DNA of 64,000 nt, taken from positions 211,339 to 275,338 of the forward strand of contig NZ_BJZP01000005.1 in the NCBI RefSeq assembly GCF_007992095.1, written 5' to 3'. Below, piece by piece: positions 63,823 to 64,000 of the stretch. The notes beneath the pieces were generated by a model. The model saw only the letters and a list, made by a program, of their open reading frames with translations, was not told where the DNA came from and searched no databases. Every line of letters begins with the position of its first letter. Position 1 is the first letter of the stretch. Position numbers and translations under genes: made by a program. This DNA is from Paenirhizobium naphthalenivorans. GTDB taxonomy: Bacteria; Pseudomonadota; Alphaproteobacteria; Rhizobiales; Rhizobiaceae.

Positions 63823-64000
63823 TAAGAGTTTTTGCATCCTCCGAATTTGGTTGGCTGGCTCGACGGCCCCAATCCGCGACATGGGAAGTCTTGGCCCCTG
63901 AGGAGCCCGCAGGCCAATACTGGACAAGGCAGACTATCATCGGCGTGAAGGTAGGTGCGGGCCACGTGTTCGTGAGAGTCGCATGGCGTTGGTGGAGAAT

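Overview
The window looks like core chromosome of an alphaproteobacterium of the Rhizobiaceae (Rhizobium, Agrobacterium or Sinorhizobium type). GC content is high throughout. The gene blocks are typical of that family: glyA-nrdR-ribD-ribH-nusB, DUF177-plsX-fabH-ihfA-merR followed by tRNA-Pro, rplM-rpsI-argC-speB, ldtR next to its L,D-transpeptidase, and a single-Asp-type hemB. I see no insertion sequence, phage, CRISPR array or plasmid maintenance gene.

Layout. 1-10.3 kb: the 3' end of ppx, a small RhiA-like protein, a secreted phytase-like esterase, an AraC regulator facing a DUF2000 gene, a minus-strand operon (rnd, GNAT, Rsm22-like methyltransferase, a frameshifted DUF2891 gene, a small membrane protein), a metallo-beta-lactamase-fold hydrolase and a Tat-exported multicopper oxidase. 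10.4-24.5 kb: an MFS transporter, aspS, a tightly paired P450 and lipid A-type acyltransferase, an unknown exported protein, parC, an Acg-type nitroreductase, bpt, an RDD protein and hemB. 24.6-34.7 kb: the cell-wall pair ldtR/ldtP, the glyA-to-nusB operon without riboflavin synthase, an MFS transporter, and hppA behind a strongly structured leader. 34.8-40.7 kb: a BamE lipoprotein, a cytochrome bc1 chaperone, DUF177, plsX, fabH, ihfA, merR and tRNA-Pro(GGG). 40.9-42.6 kb: a PHB-depolymerase-like esterase, a 49-residue membrane protein and an XRE regulator.

42.6-54.0 kb is the most accessory-looking stretch. It is a polysaccharide locus with two GT4 glycosyltransferases, a Wzy/O-antigen-ligase-like protein, a polyprenyl-phosphate hexose-1-phosphate transferase, a Wza-like lipoprotein, a GumC-like co-polymerase whose fused ATPase domain has lost its Walker A lysine, and a CelD/HfsK-like acetyltransferase. 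A second-type FtsH protease sits inside it. The inventory resembles the unipolar polysaccharide (UPP) and holdfast loci of Agrobacterium and Caulobacter. 54.2-64 kb returns to housekeeping genes: DUF2842, ctaA, a DODA-type dioxygenase, argC, speB, a porin-like beta-barrel, rpsI/rplM, a PaaI-like thioesterase, enoyl-CoA hydratase, a VOC protein and a CoA-binding protein.

The observations most worth following are the structured RNA leader of hppA (nested stems, with the Shine-Dalgarno in a hairpin loop), the missing riboflavin synthase gene, the UPP-like locus with its pseudo-kinase and embedded FtsH, an 18-bp stem inside a glycosyltransferase gene, and a one-base frameshift that removes the conserved end of a DUF2891 protein.
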